Assembly: GCA_016177705.1 (NCBI GenBank)
Contig: JACOUT010000018.1
Location: 124,001 to 188,000 of the forward strand
Direction of reading: 5' to 3'
Source of the DNA: Deltaproteobacteria bacterium
Lineage (GTDB): Bacteria > Myxococcota > UBA727 > VGSZ01
DNA length: 64,000 nucleotides
The position numbers and the translations under genes are program-made. Shown one piece after another: positions 44,652 to 53,600 of the stretch. The notes beneath the pieces were generated by a model. It searched no databases. It was not told where the DNA came from and was given only the letters and a program-made list of their open reading frames with translations. The number at the start of each line of letters is the position of its first letter. The stretch's first letter is position 1.

Positions 44652-45407
44652 GTGCACCCCCTGGTCGCGCGCTGGCGCCAGCTCACGGACCACCTCGGCG
44701 CCGATTTCCTCGGCGGACCGCGCGTCATCCGCCTCGCGTGGTCGGTCAACCTGCAGAAGGGCGGCACGCTGCCGTTCGTGCTCGCGCTCATGGCCTGGTT
44801 CGACAACTTCTCACCGACGGCATGGACCTACGCCGCGCTGCACGGCTCCTACGGCTTGTGCTGGCTCTTGAAGGACGCGCTCTTTCCCGACCCGAACTTC
44901 CGCCGCATGGTGACGCTAGGCGCGGCCCTCAACTCCTGGCTCCTCGTGCTCGGGCTCTATTGGATCGCACCGGTAGTGCTGGTGACGCAGCGCCTGGAGC
45001 AGCCGCCGTGGGTGCTCGCCGGCGCCTCGGCGCTGTACGCGCTCGGCGTGGTGCTGATGATGGGCGCCGACGCGCAGAAGTACTTCGTGCTCAAGGCGAG
45101 GAAGGGCCTCATCACCGACGGCTTCTTTTCGCGCGTGCGCCACCCGAACTACCTGGGCGAGATGATGCTGTACGCGAGCTTCGCAATCGTCGCGGGCCAT
45201 TGGGCTCCGTGGCTCGCGCTCGCCTGGGTGTGGCTCGCGTTGTTCGTGCCCAACATGCTCGCCAAGGAGGCGAGCATGTCGCGCTACCCGGAGTGGGCTG
45301 CCTACGCCAGCCGCACCGGCATGCTGCTACCGCGGCTGTTCGCCAAAGGCGCAGCCAGCGACGAGGAGCTCAGCTCGACAGCTCCGCCGCCGCCATTGGC
45401 GCCGTAA
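44652..45407 (+). CDS. ICMT / DUF1295 (steroid 5-alpha-reductase C-terminal-like) membrane protein
   Basis: The product has 251 residues from the GTG at 44652, with about six membrane segments. The C-terminal block KARKGLITDGFFSRVRHPNY then LGEMMLYASFAIVA and SMSRYPEWAAYASRTGMLLP is the shared signature of DUF1295, isoprenylcysteine methyltransferase and 5-alpha-reductase families (RHPNYLGE, E...Y..W..Y...). Members either methylate or reduce hydrophobic substrates in the membrane. Its closeness to the lipid-enzyme genes suggests a lipid substrate, but this is inference. The last 38 bases overlap a decayed gene on the other strand. Confidence 0.82.
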   Translation: MHPLVARWRQLTDHLGADFLGGPRVIRLAWSVNLQKGGTLPFVLALMAWFDNFSPTAWTYAALHGSYGLCWLLKDALFPDPNFRRMVTLGAALNSWLLVLGLYWIAPVVLVTQRLEQPPWVLAGASALYALGVVLMMGADAQKYFVLKARKGLITDGFFSRVRHPNYLGEMMLYASFAIVAGHWAPWLALAWVWLALFVPNMLAKEASMSRYPEWAAYASRTGMLLPRLFAKGAASDEELSSTAPPPPLAP

Positions 45408-45870
45408 CGCCCTCGCGGAAGAGCCCGTAGGCGCGGCTGACCGCCGGTGGCGCCGTCCGGGTGCGGCGCGTCCCGCAGGTCGCCGGCGCTGGTGGCGAGC
45501 ACGTTGTTGTGCACGTCCTTGAGCTGCAGCTCGTAGTAGCTGCACGTGCCGAGGTACTGCCAGCGCTCGTCATAGAGCGCCACCGACAGATCGATGTCCG
45601 TGGTGTAGCCGACCGGTGGCTGACACCAGTGCAAGACAGGCGCACCACCTTGCCGGCCGGCACGTCGACGCGAGAGCCGCGCGCCAACGCCACCGCCGCG
45701 CGGCTCGCGGTGCGCTCGTTGAACGGCACCAGCACGGCGCCGAGCGCGCGATGCGGTCGCGCAGGCGCGTCGAGACGGCGTAGCCGAGCGCGGCCACCTC
45801 GAGCTCGGCACAGCTCGCCGAGACGCAGGCACCCGGCCGCCACGACAGGCGCCGCGACGGCTGCTAGATC
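45370..45870 (-). pseudogene. multiply frameshifted secreted-protein gene
   Basis: Protein-like sequence jumps between the three minus-strand frames. In order it reads a lipobox-like start (AAVAAPVVAAGC), then CVSASCAELEVAALGYAVST, then VLVPFNERTASRAAVALARG with VDVPAGKVVRLSC. It continues with VGYTTDIDLSVALYDERWQY and GTCSYYELQLKDVHNNVLAT, and ends AVSRAYGLFREGVTAPMAAA at the stop at 45370. At least three, probably four, indels are needed to join it, and no start codon is in frame with the signal. It therefore looks like a decaying gene (or a badly sequenced stretch). Function unknown. Confidence 0.6.
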
Positions 45871-45879
45871 GCGACTTCG

Positions 45880-46605
45880 ATGACGAAACGCAGCCGCGAG
45901 CCCGGTCCATTCAGCCAGGAGGGCCAGTCACTCGTTCGCTGGTCGGATCTCGCCGCCGCCGGCGAGGTCGGCGTCGCGACGGCCTTCTCCGATCAGGACG
46001 TGATCGCGCGCCGCGACGATCCCGCGACCGCCTGCTGGTACCACGCGACCGGCGCGCTCGAGGTCTTTCAACCGGGCGCGGACGGCCGCTCCTACCTCGC
46101 CCGCTTGCTGCTCGCGCCCAACATCATCTGCCTGAAGGAGTGCATCGCCGGCGAGCAGCGCTACCTGCAGACGGTGCGGGCGCTCGAGCGCGCGTCGCTG
46201 ATGCGCATCGAGCGCGAGCGTGCGCTCGCGCTCTTGATGGCCAACCCTGCCCTATCGTTGCGCACGCTGGTCGAGGTGAGCCGCGCGTTCTGTGGCGCCG
46301 CGGGGCTCGAGGCGAACCGGCTGCACGGCACCGAGAGCCTGCTCGCCAACGTGGTGCTCGCGTACTGCGAGGCATGCGGCGAGCCCTGGGACGGCGTCGT
46401 GCGCATGCGGGTCAAGCGCACCCAGGCGGACCTGGCCGATTGCATCGGCGCCAACGAGCGCAGCGTCAACCGCATCCTGACGACGTGGAAGGCGCAGGGC
46501 CTCGTCGACAAACGCGACTCCCGCCTGCTGGTGCTCGACGCCACCAGGCTCGCCGAGCGCGTCGAGGACGGGCGCCGGGCGCTCGTGCACCACGGTGACG
46601 CATGA
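45880..46605 (+). CDS. Crp/Fnr-family transcription regulator
   Basis: The product has 241 residues. The N-terminal part fits the cyclic-nucleotide-binding-type beta roll in a degenerate form (YHATGALEVFQPGADGRSYL; LLAPNIICLKECIAGEQRYL; TVRALERASLMRIERERALA). A dimer helix and a winged HTH follow (TQADLADCIGANERSVNRIL TTWKAQGLV, with SRLLVLD as the wing). No Fnr-type Cys cluster is at the N-terminus, although several Cys are spread through the middle. It is a DNA-binding regulator with an unknown ligand. Its gene starts in the region of the decayed gene on the other strand. Confidence 0.85.
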   Translation: MTKRSREPGPFSQEGQSLVRWSDLAAAGEVGVATAFSDQDVIARRDDPATACWYHATGALEVFQPGADGRSYLARLLLAPNIICLKECIAGEQRYLQTVRALERASLMRIERERALALLMANPALSLRTLVEVSRAFCGAAGLEANRLHGTESLLANVVLAYCEACGEPWDGVVRMRVKRTQADLADCIGANERSVNRILTTWKAQGLVDKRDSRLLVLDATRLAERVEDGRRALVHHGDA

Positions 46606-46644
46606 CGCTCCCTCGCGGCTGAAGCCATGGCAGACTGCTAGGCC

Positions 46645-49600
46645 ATGCCCGGTTTCCGGCTCGTGCAGGGGTACACCGAGGCGCGCCTGCAGCGCGGCCT
46701 CGACGCACGCGAGGTCGCGGAGCTGCAGGCGTTCGTGCTCGACGGCCGCGGCACGCCGAACGAGGTGCAGTCCGAGCAGTTGTTGCGCGTCAGCGCGCTC
46801 TACGCCGAGTACTTCACGCCGGCCGCCAAGAAGGCCTGGCAGAAGCTCACCGGCATCGACGTCGACAAGGCCGAGGTCACCTGGAAGAAGAGCGCCAAGC
46901 TCTACGCCAACGTGCTCGACGCGCGGCTCGATCTTGCCGCGGAGAAGAAGCGCATTCGACAGGACCACTCGCTCGTGGCTCATGCCGGCAAGCTCGAGGT
47001 CGCCTCACGCTTGATCGCGGACGAGGTGGCAGCGCGCACCGCAGCTGCACCAAAGCCGGCCGCGCTCTCCCACGCCGAGGCGCTCGCGCTCAAGCTGCCG
47101 CCGCCGCTGTTGCTCGCCGGCCTGCAGCACGGCCGCGTCGTCGACGAGCTGGCGCGCGACCTGACCGCGCTCGAGAAGGCGGTAGGCGACGGCGACGGCG
47201 TGCTGGCGCCGCGCGACCTCAAGGGTGCACCCGCAATCGTGCTCGCGATCGCCGAGGCGGTCTGGCAGCAGACAGGCAAGCGCGCGCTCTCGATCGCCAA
47301 AGAGCTGCGCCCGGCGCTGGCGCAAGCGGTCCACGACGTCGTGCTCGGCGGGTCGCGCCAACAAAACCGCCTGCACGGCGAGACCGCGGCGCTGTTCGTG
47401 CGCGTGGCCAACGACGGCCTCGATCACCTGGCGGGCGCGATGCAGGCCGACGCCGTGCGCGGCGACGTACCCTACACGCTGGTGCTCGAGCGCCACGGCA
47501 TCAACGCGCCCGCGCACAAAGGGGACCTGCTGCGAGCGCTCGAGGCGATGATCCCGCCACCGACGCTCGCCGAGATCGCGCGACTGTACGCGCGTGCGTG
47601 TGCGGGCCAACTGCAGGCGGGCGACTTCTACGCCATCACGCGCCTCTCCAAGGAAGACCTATTCCAGCTCCAGGCGACTTTCCCCGCCGAGCTGCCGCGC
47701 GCCCCGGGGCAGAAGCACGAGACCGCGCTGCCGGCGCCGCGCGTCTTGTCGGCCACGGCCACGTCGACCACGCTCAAGAACGTCGACGACATCGCGACGG
47801 CGTGGGCTGCCGAGGTGGCGACCGGCCAGCGCTCCGTCGAGGAGTTTGCCCGCACCCACGCCTTGCGCACCAACGTGCTGACGCGCATTCGGCAGAAGGA
47901 TCCGAGCCGCTTCCCCGATCCGCCGCGTAACGCGTCGCCGGCGGACCGTCGATTGGCGGAGGCACTGGCGGCGGCGATCGTGCGCGCCGCCGCCGCCGAT
48001 CCGTTCGCCAAGGTGCCGGAGCTGATCGACGCCATCAACAAAGGCGAGCGCGCGCTCGTCAAGGAGTTCGGCGCAATCAGCTACGGCCGCTACTACGACG
48101 TGCGCAAGAAGAACCCCGAGCTGTTCGGGCGCGTCGACGACTCGAGCCGCTGGCAAGCGCCGGTGGCGGCGCGCGTGCGCGAGCTGATGAAGGCGGAGCC
48201 GAGCCTGTCGAGGAACGAGCTGGTGGCGCGGCTGAAAAAGACCTGGCCGGCCATGACGTACAGCCGGCTCGCGCACCTCAAGGAGGCCGACCCGGCGCTG
48301 CCGATCGCCGGCAGCTACAACCGGAAGAGCGCCGCCGACATCGACGCCATGGCCACGCGCATCCTCGAGCTGTTGCGCAAGGACGCGACGCTCAGCCACA
48401 GCGACATCGCCAAGGTGCTGACGCGGGAGCGCAAGGAGGAGGTCACGCGCGCGTACGTCTCGAGCATCGTGCGCGACTTCCGGCCGCACCTGTTCGCCGG
48501 CGTCGGCAACGTCGATGAGCGACGCATGCTGCCGCGCCGCACCGGCCTGGTCGCCCAAGGGCTGTTGCAGCTCGCCATCCGTACGGCGCCGCCCGGCGCG
48601 CCTACCGAGAACATCCTCGCCGTGCTCAACCAGCTCCTCGAGGAGCGCGGCGTCGGCAAGCTGGCGGACGGCTACCTGCCTCGTCTGACCGAGCTGGCGG
48701 AGAAGCAGGGCCTCCCCGGCCCGTCGCAGGTGCACGCGCGCACGACGGCGGCCATCGTCGCCGAGTACGCGGCCGCGGCACCGCGAGGCGCCACCGAGGA
48801 GCAGATCCTCGCCGCGGTGCAGCAGGACTGGCCCACGCTTGACGGCCGCTCGCTCGGGCGCTTCCGCGGTCTGTGGCGCACCGCGCCGCGCGACTTCCCG
48901 GAGCTCGAGCCGTTCCGCAAGGGCCGCGAGGTGGCGCTGGTCGGCCTCGGCAAGCCGATCACGCCGGCGCGCTACCTCGGCGGGCACGATCCGGCGCGGC
49001 AGCTCGCCGCCGCCTCGCCGGCCGAGCAGCTCGAGATGGCGCGCTTTACCGAGCTCGCCTCCATCCCGCTGCGCCTGCCCGAGATCGACGCCGTCGTCGA
49101 CGATCTGCAGGGCGGCACGCCACTCAAGCAGGCCAACGTGCTGTGGGTCAGCCACCTGCTGGCGGACGTGGTGCCGATGGGCTTCGCGCTCAAGGACGCG
49201 GGCGCGGAGTCGAGCCGCACCATCGTGGTCGGCACGCCCTACGGCACCAACCCGTCCGTCAAGGCATGCCTGCAGGACCAGGGCTTCTCGGTGCGCCAGC
49301 CCAAGCTCGACATCGAGGACTACCGGCGCACCGTCACCAAGGCGATCGACGACGCCATCGCGCTGCACAAGAAGAACGGCGAGCCGATCGTCGTGCTCGA
49401 CGACGGCGGGCTGGTATCGCACATCCTGCACGCGGACCCGAAGTACGCCTCGGTGCGCAAGAAGTTCCGCATCGTCGAGCAGACCACCGGCGGCGTCCAG
49501 CTCGCCGAGAAGCACGCGCTCGAGAGCGTGGTGGTCAACGTGGCGCGCTCGAAGTCCAAGGAGCTCGAGGGCGAGGCCATCGGCGAGGTGGTGGCGGCCA

Positions 49601-50367
49601 AGACCGTGCAGGCGCTGGCGCGCTTCGGCGCCGGGCTCGACAAGAAGGACCTGGTGCTGATCGGCTATGGCGTCATCGGGCCGGCGATCGCCCAGGAGAT
49701 GCTGGCGCGCGGGGCCAAGGTCACCGTGGTGGAGCGCAGCCGCGAGCGCGCCGCGCTGGCGAAGAAGGCAGGCTTCCATGTCATCCTCGACGATCCCGCC
49801 GACCCCAAGTCGCAGGAGCGACGGCGCGCGGCGCTCGCCAAGGCGGATCTGGTGGTCGGCGCCACCGGCCGGTGCACGCTCTCGCTCGACGATATGAAGG
49901 TCTTGAAGGATGGCGCGGCCATCGCCTCGGCGTCCTCCAAGCGCGGCGAGCTCGACATGGAGGGCCTCGAGCGGGAGGCGAGCAAGCGGGAGCCCGTCCC
50001 GTCGGACGAGCCGCTCGTCACGCTGCCGACGGCGCGCTACCGCCTCAAGGGGCGGACCATCACGGTCATCGGCGACGGCTATCCGGTCAACTTCGACGGC
50101 GGCGCACAGAGCGTGCCGCCGGAGAAGATCCAGATCACCGACGCCGCCATGCTGTCGGCGCTGTTTCAGGCCTCGCGCGTCGGCAACACCCAGCGGGGTC
50201 TGATCGACCTCGATCCGAGCACGGACGCGCGCCTGCTCGATCGGCACCGCGCCGAGCAGCGTGCGCACGGTCACAGCAAGCTCGCGGTCTATGACCCGAC
50301 GCGTTGGCGAGACGTGGTGCGTGACGTCGCGGCGCGCCACGCGGCCCTGGCAGCAAGCGGCGGCTGA
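46645..50367 (+). CDS. 1240-residue protein: long helical/HTH-repeat region plus C-terminal S-adenosylhomocysteine-hydrolase-like module
   Basis: Residues ~1-780 are helical and Ala/Leu-rich, with recurring units of about 60-70 residues that look like small HTH/DNA-binding or docking modules (SRNELVARLKKTWPAMTYSR; LSHSDIAKVLTRERKEEVTR; ATEEQILAAVQQDWPTLDGR; SVEEFARTHALRTNVLTRIR). Residues ~800-1190 follow AdoHcy hydrolase order: PLKQANVLWVSHLLADVVPM, TPYGTNPSVKACLQDQGFSV, VVLDDGGLVSHILH, VEQTTGGVQ, SKSKELEG (Lys kept, Asp to Glu), then an NAD-binding Rossmann motif LIGYGVIGPAIAQEMLARGA near 1005. No signal peptide or membrane segment. It may bind NAD and a nucleoside ligand. The overall function is unknown and the combination is one I do not recognise. 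Confidence 0.7.
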   Translation: MPGFRLVQGYTEARLQRGLDAREVAELQAFVLDGRGTPNEVQSEQLLRVSALYAEYFTPAAKKAWQKLTGIDVDKAEVTWKKSAKLYANVLDARLDLAAEKKRIRQDHSLVAHAGKLEVASRLIADEVAARTAAAPKPAALSHAEALALKLPPPLLLAGLQHGRVVDELARDLTALEKAVGDGDGVLAPRDLKGAPAIVLAIAEAVWQQTGKRALSIAKELRPALAQAVHDVVLGGSRQQNRLHGETAALFVRVANDGLDHLAGAMQADAVRGDVPYTLVLERHGINAPAHKGDLLRALEAMIPPPTLAEIARLYARACAGQLQAGDFYAITRLSKEDLFQLQATFPAELPRAPGQKHETALPAPRVLSATATSTTLKNVDDIATAWAAEVATGQRSVEEFARTHALRTNVLTRIRQKDPSRFPDPPRNASPADRRLAEALAAAIVRAAAADPFAKVPELIDAINKGERALVKEFGAISYGRYYDVRKKNPELFGRVDDSSRWQAPVAARVRELMKAEPSLSRNELVARLKKTWPAMTYSRLAHLKEADPALPIAGSYNRKSAADIDAMATRILELLRKDATLSHSDIAKVLTRERKEEVTRAYVSSIVRDFRPHLFAGVGNVDERRMLPRRTGLVAQGLLQLAIRTAPPGAPTENILAVLNQLLEERGVGKLADGYLPRLTELAEKQGLPGPSQVHARTTAAIVAEYAAAAPRGATEEQILAAVQQDWPTLDGRSLGRFRGLWRTAPRDFPELEPFRKGREVALVGLGKPITPARYLGGHDPARQLAAASPAEQLEMARFTELASIPLRLPEIDAVVDDLQGGTPLKQANVLWVSHLLADVVPMGFALKDAGAESSRTIVVGTPYGTNPSVKACLQDQGFSVRQPKLDIEDYRRTVTKAIDDAIALHKKNGEPIVVLDDGGLVSHILHADPKYASVRKKFRIVEQTTGGVQLAEKHALESVVVNVARSKSKELEGEAIGEVVAAKTVQALARFGAGLDKKDLVLIGYGVIGPAIAQEMLARGAKVTVVERSRERAALAKKAGFHVILDDPADPKSQERRRAALAKADLVVGATGRCTLSLDDMKVLKDGAAIASASSKRGELDMEGLEREASKREPVPSDEPLVTLPTARYRLKGRTITVIGDGYPVNFDGGAQSVPPEKIQITDAAMLSALFQASRVGNTQRGLIDLDPSTDARLLDRHRAEQRAHGHSKLAVYDPTRWRDVVRDVAARHAALAASGG

Positions 50368-50480
50368 CCGCTTGTTCGGCCGGCACGGCGAGTTTCGCTT
50401 TCCCGCCACGTGTCGTGTTCGGGCCACACCGCGTCTGGTTCCATTGCCGACGTCGCGATGGGCGACAGGAGGCTTGAACC

Positions 50481-50945
50481 ATGATGAAGCTGCATGACGT
50501 CCTCGCGCGTTGGTGCGTGATCGGAGGGGTGCTCGCCGCGCTGGCCGGAACGCTGGCCGGGGCGGGCTGCCTGGTTCCGATCGGGCCGACCACGGATCAG
50601 GACGACGACGACAACGACGACGACAACGACGACGACGACAACAACGACAACGACAACAACGACAACGACAACAACGACAACGACAACGATAACAACGACA
50701 ACGATAACAACGACAACGATAACAACGACAACGATAACAACAACAACGACGACGACGACACGAACTCGGACGACACCGGCCAGTACTGCGAGTCGAACGA
50801 CGACTGCCAGGAGATCTGCATCTTCGAGGTCGACGACCCGGGCGCCGGCATCTGCTCCAAGCGCTGCGAGTCGTTCGCCGACTGCCCCTCGTTTTGGGAC
50901 TGCAGCGACATCGGCGCGGCGGCGGGCACCTACTGCACGCCGTAG
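50481..50945 (+). CDS. Asp/Asn-repeat lipoprotein
   Basis: The product has 154 residues from the ATG at 50481. The signal peptide ends in LAGAGC, followed by a ~60-residue low-complexity run of Asp and Asn (a plausible calcium-binding or extended spacer), then a small Cys-rich domain (CESNDDCQEICIFEVDD and CSKRCESFADCPSFWDC) of the kind seen in Myxococcota surface proteins. The spacer is encoded by a short tandem repeat that could vary in length between strains. Function unknown; it is probably displayed on the surface. Confidence 0.75.
   Translation: MMKLHDVLARWCVIGGVLAALAGTLAGAGCLVPIGPTTDQDDDDNDDDNDDDDNNDNDNNDNDNNDNDNDNNDNDNNDNDNNDNDNNNNDDDDTNSDDTGQYCESNDDCQEICIFEVDDPGAGICSKRCESFADCPSFWDCSDIGAAAGTYCTP
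50598..50765 (+). repeat. AACGAC-type tandem repeat (Asp-Asn coding)
   Basis: An imperfect array of GACGAC/AACGAC/AACGAT triplet pairs, about 168 bp, encodes the Asp/Asn spacer of the lipoprotein. It is much less GC-rich than its surroundings. It is coding throughout and not a CRISPR array. Confidence 0.9.
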
Positions 50946-51055
50946 CAGGGCGCCAGGGCCCCGCCTTCCTCGCCGCGTTCCTGGGTCACACGGCCTCCGG
51001 ACGCGGGTTGCCAGAACGCATCGCGTGCGGTGGGCTCCCGCGCCGGAGGCTTCCC

Positions 51056-52282
51056 ATGCAGCGCATTCGTCGTCACTCCAACAGCGCCCGACTGTTGCTC
51101 GCGGCCGCCACGGTCGTCAGCCTTGTGGGCTGCGCCGGGACCATCGAGGGCGAGGTCGATGGCGACACGGTGCCGCCGTTGATCTCCGGCTTCTGGCTCG
51201 AGGGCGACGGCGACGGCCTGCAAGTGAGCGCCACCGCATCCTCCATGATCGATCTGTGCGGCGCCAGCGCCGCCTTGACGCGCGACATGACCGAGCGCGT
51301 CCTGGCCAAAGCCGACGAGGTGGACGACGGCGACGACGCCGAGGAGGTCTACGAAGACCTGAACGACGAGTATCAGGACGCCTGGCAGCGGCACCTGCCC
51401 GAGGACTTCTGGACCGTTGTCGCGTCGGTGTTCGTCGAGGATGAGGATGACTTCGTCGATGACTACGGCCTCGGCGCGGACGCCGACATTGACCTCACCA
51501 ACCCCGCGTTTGCCACCTTCGCCGTCTGCCACCAGGAGGGCTTCCCCGACCTCGATGACGACGGCACCGACGATAATCGCACCTGCTTCCCCGCCATCGG
51601 CGGCGAGCTTGAGGTGGTGGCGTTCGACGACAAGGGCGGTATCGAGCTGACGGTCGACGCCGAGCTGGGTGACCCGGACGATCTCGAGGATGAGGTGGGC
51701 GAGGTCACCGCCACCACGCGCATGGGGGGCTGCGAAGCGCTCGACGAAGCCAACAAGGACATGGAAGACGCCCAGGAGGATCTGCGCAAGGCGCTCGGCT
51801 TGGATGACGACGACCCGCCCGCCGAGGGTGAGGGCGAAGGCGAGGGCGAGGGCGAGGGCGAAGTGACCTGTTCGCTCGACGACGACTGCCTCAACGGCGG
51901 GCGGCTGTGCGACATCTACTACGGCACCTGCGTCGACCCGGTGCTCTTGACCGGCACCTGCGCGGGCGCGAGCTACCTGGCCCCGCGCTCGGGGTCGGGC
52001 CCCGTGGTCTTCGCTGATTCCAGCCAGTCGACCGAGACCTACTGCACCTACGAGCTGACCGTCACCTTCAGCGCCTACGACGCGGATGCCGACGTCGGTG
52101 CGAGCCCGCTGGTCAGCGGCGTCGATGACTCGGGCTACACCGTCGAGGTCGCGAGCGTCACCGCCTACGGCAACCAGATCACGGCCGTCGTCTGCCTCAA
52201 CTCGTCGACGCCGTCGGTGGCGCTCCAGGTCGAGGACGAGATGGGCAACCTGTCGAACCCGCTGTGCGCGTCGTCCCCTTGA
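51056..52282 (+). CDS. acidic lipoprotein with Gly-Glu linker
   Basis: The product has 408 residues from the ATG at 51056 behind GGAGG. The lipobox is VVSLVGC. An N-terminal acidic domain (about 25-235) has two long Asp/Glu-rich stretches (KADEVDDGDDAEEVYEDLND; FVEDEDDFVDDYGLGADADI). A (Gly-Glu) linker near 257-270 is followed by a Cys-containing beta domain (CSLDDDCLNGGRLCDIYYGT). No enzymatic motif. The arrangement of lipid anchor, domain, Gly-Glu spacer and Cys-rich domain is shared with other secreted proteins here. It may form a unit with the Asp/Asn lipoprotein 110 bp upstream. Confidence 0.72.
   Translation: MQRIRRHSNSARLLLAAATVVSLVGCAGTIEGEVDGDTVPPLISGFWLEGDGDGLQVSATASSMIDLCGASAALTRDMTERVLAKADEVDDGDDAEEVYEDLNDEYQDAWQRHLPEDFWTVVASVFVEDEDDFVDDYGLGADADIDLTNPAFATFAVCHQEGFPDLDDDGTDDNRTCFPAIGGELEVVAFDDKGGIELTVDAELGDPDDLEDEVGEVTATTRMGGCEALDEANKDMEDAQEDLRKALGLDDDDPPAEGEGEGEGEGEGEVTCSLDDDCLNGGRLCDIYYGTCVDPVLLTGTCAGASYLAPRSGSGPVVFADSSQSTETYCTYELTVTFSAYDADADVGASPLVSGVDDSGYTVEVASVTAYGNQITAVVCLNSSTPSVALQVEDEMGNLSNPLCASSP
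51824..51862 (+). repeat. hexamer repeat encoding a (Gly-Glu)n linker
   Basis: GAGGGT/GAGGGC/GAAGGC units encode the Glu-Gly run between the two domains of the acidic lipoprotein. Fourth example of this linker in the window, with the short run at 8170-8187. Confidence 0.9.
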
Positions 52283-52372
52283 AGGTTCCGGCAGGGTAGC
52301 TGCTGCCTGGAGCACGCAGCGCCCCGAAGGCAGCAGGCACCGACGGCGCCCGGACGCGCCCCGGGCGCTGGC

Positions 52373-52573
52373 ATGGCGCGCGCATCGGCCTCGACCATGG
52401 ACACCCGGGTCGACGGCCGAAGCGTGGACGCGTTGGACGAGACCTGGCTCGACGAACGCACTGTGCCCGACCTTGACGCGACCACGCTCGAGGGCGACGT
52501 GTGGCCACAGCGGCGCAAGGTCCAAGGCGTGCATGGCGCGCCGGCACCGCGATCCGAATTCGATTGGCGCTGA
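52373..52573 (+). CDS. possible small protein, weak
   Basis: This 66-residue frame with GC-rich third positions lies in the 307-bp gap between the acidic lipoprotein and the ATP-grasp gene. It is rich in Asp, Arg and Trp (DALDETWLDERTVPDLDATT), with no signal, Cys pattern or known motif. A ribosome site is not evident. Other frames are also open here, so it may be chance. Nothing else was seen in this gap. Confidence 0.25.
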   Translation: MARASASTMDTRVDGRSVDALDETWLDERTVPDLDATTLEGDVWPQRRKVQGVHGAPAPRSEFDWR

Positions 52574-52589
52574 GCGCCACCCCGGCGCG

Positions 52590-53546
52590 CTACCGCGCCG
52601 ACGCGACCGCGCCCTCGAGCCACTCGAGGATCGCGGCCGTGATGGGCGCGCCGGTCTTCAGCTCGATGTCGAGGTAGACCGGCGCCGAATTGGCCTCGAG
52701 CAGCAAGTAGCCGTGCAGGCCGCGCTCGCCACCTGGGTGCTTGAGATCGATGCCGGACAGGGTGTGCCCGAGCGCCGTCGCGACGCGCAGGCAGAGGCGC
52801 TCGACCTCCGCGGGCAGCGGGTGCGGCAGATAGCGCGCCTCGCCGCGCTGGTAGGCCGCGCCCGAACGGTAGTCGAGCGTGCTGCTCTCGATCGCCACCG
52901 AGGACACCACGCGATCACCGACGACCGTGACGCGCACGTCGGGTCCGCCGACCTTCTCCTGAAAGATGGCCGGCGCCGTGCTGATCAGATCGAGGCGCGC
53001 CAGCAGCTCGGCGTCCACCGCGCGCGTCTCCGCGCCACCTGCAAGCGGCTTGCAGATGGCGTCGCCCACATCGTCGACGAACAGTCGTGCCGCCTGCGGG
53101 AAGTTGGTGACGATCGTGCGCGGCAGCGGCGCACCGAGGCGCTCGAGCACGGCGAGCTGCAGCGGCTTGTGATCGTAGAGCTGGCAGGCGCCGAGCCGGT
53201 TGACCATAGGCTTGCCGCGCAGCTCGAGGTCGAGCAGCAGCGATTGCGCGAAGGCGGAGCGCTCTTGCTGCTGCATGCCGCGGCGAAACCAGTCGGCGGC
53301 GGTGTGCGTGGTCTCGGAGGGCGCGAGCAGTGCATGGGCGGCCGGGTATTGGCGCAGCACGAAAGCGTCACACGAGGCGACCTCGTGACCGGCGAACAGC
53401 CACTCGCTACCGTCGAAGGCGCCGGGCGTGCCGTCGACCATGGCGGAGAGCGGCAGGCGCGCCACGTCGTGCCCACGGGCGCGCGCGGCCTGCTCCGTGT
53501 GGGTGGAGAGCGGATCGTCGAGGCGCCCGAAGATGCCGAGCCGCAT
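52590..53546 (-). CDS. ATP-grasp (RimK-like) ligase family protein
   Basis: The product has 318 residues from the ATG at 53546 (GGGAG eight bases upstream). ATP-grasp features are KPMVNRLGACQLYDHKPLQL, then the first ATP-binding strand and Lys in ICKPLAGGAETRAV, IFQEKVGGPDVRVTVVGDRV, and the metal-binding C-terminal block GIDLKHPGGERGLHGYLLLE with LLEANSAPVY (Glu and Asn). The layout is nearest to RimK/glutathione-synthetase-type ligases that join an amino acid or peptide carboxyl to an amine. It is the last gene downstream of the Lol-like operon, 54 bp after the barrel gene. The substrate is unknown. Confidence 0.83.
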   Translation of the reverse strand: MRLGIFGRLDDPLSTHTEQAARARGHDVARLPLSAMVDGTPGAFDGSEWLFAGHEVASCDAFVLRQYPAAHALLAPSETTHTAADWFRRGMQQQERSAFAQSLLLDLELRGKPMVNRLGACQLYDHKPLQLAVLERLGAPLPRTIVTNFPQAARLFVDDVGDAICKPLAGGAETRAVDAELLARLDLISTAPAIFQEKVGGPDVRVTVVGDRVVSSVAIESSTLDYRSGAAYQRGEARYLPHPLPAEVERLCLRVATALGHTLSGIDLKHPGGERGLHGYLLLEANSAPVYLDIELKTGAPITAAILEWLEGAVASAR

Positions 53547-53600
53547 AGGATCTTCTCCCACGCGCGCGACACCGGGCACAACCACGCGCTTGGTCCCTCG

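Noticed and set aside
47659..50427. 922-residue open frame on the minus strand opposite the AdoHcyase-like gene
   Set aside because: Low-complexity Arg/Leu/His sequence typical of a complementary-strand shadow.
50598..50765. Possible CRISPR-like repeat array
   Set aside because: Units are 6-9 bp without unique spacers and are read through by a lipoprotein coding frame.
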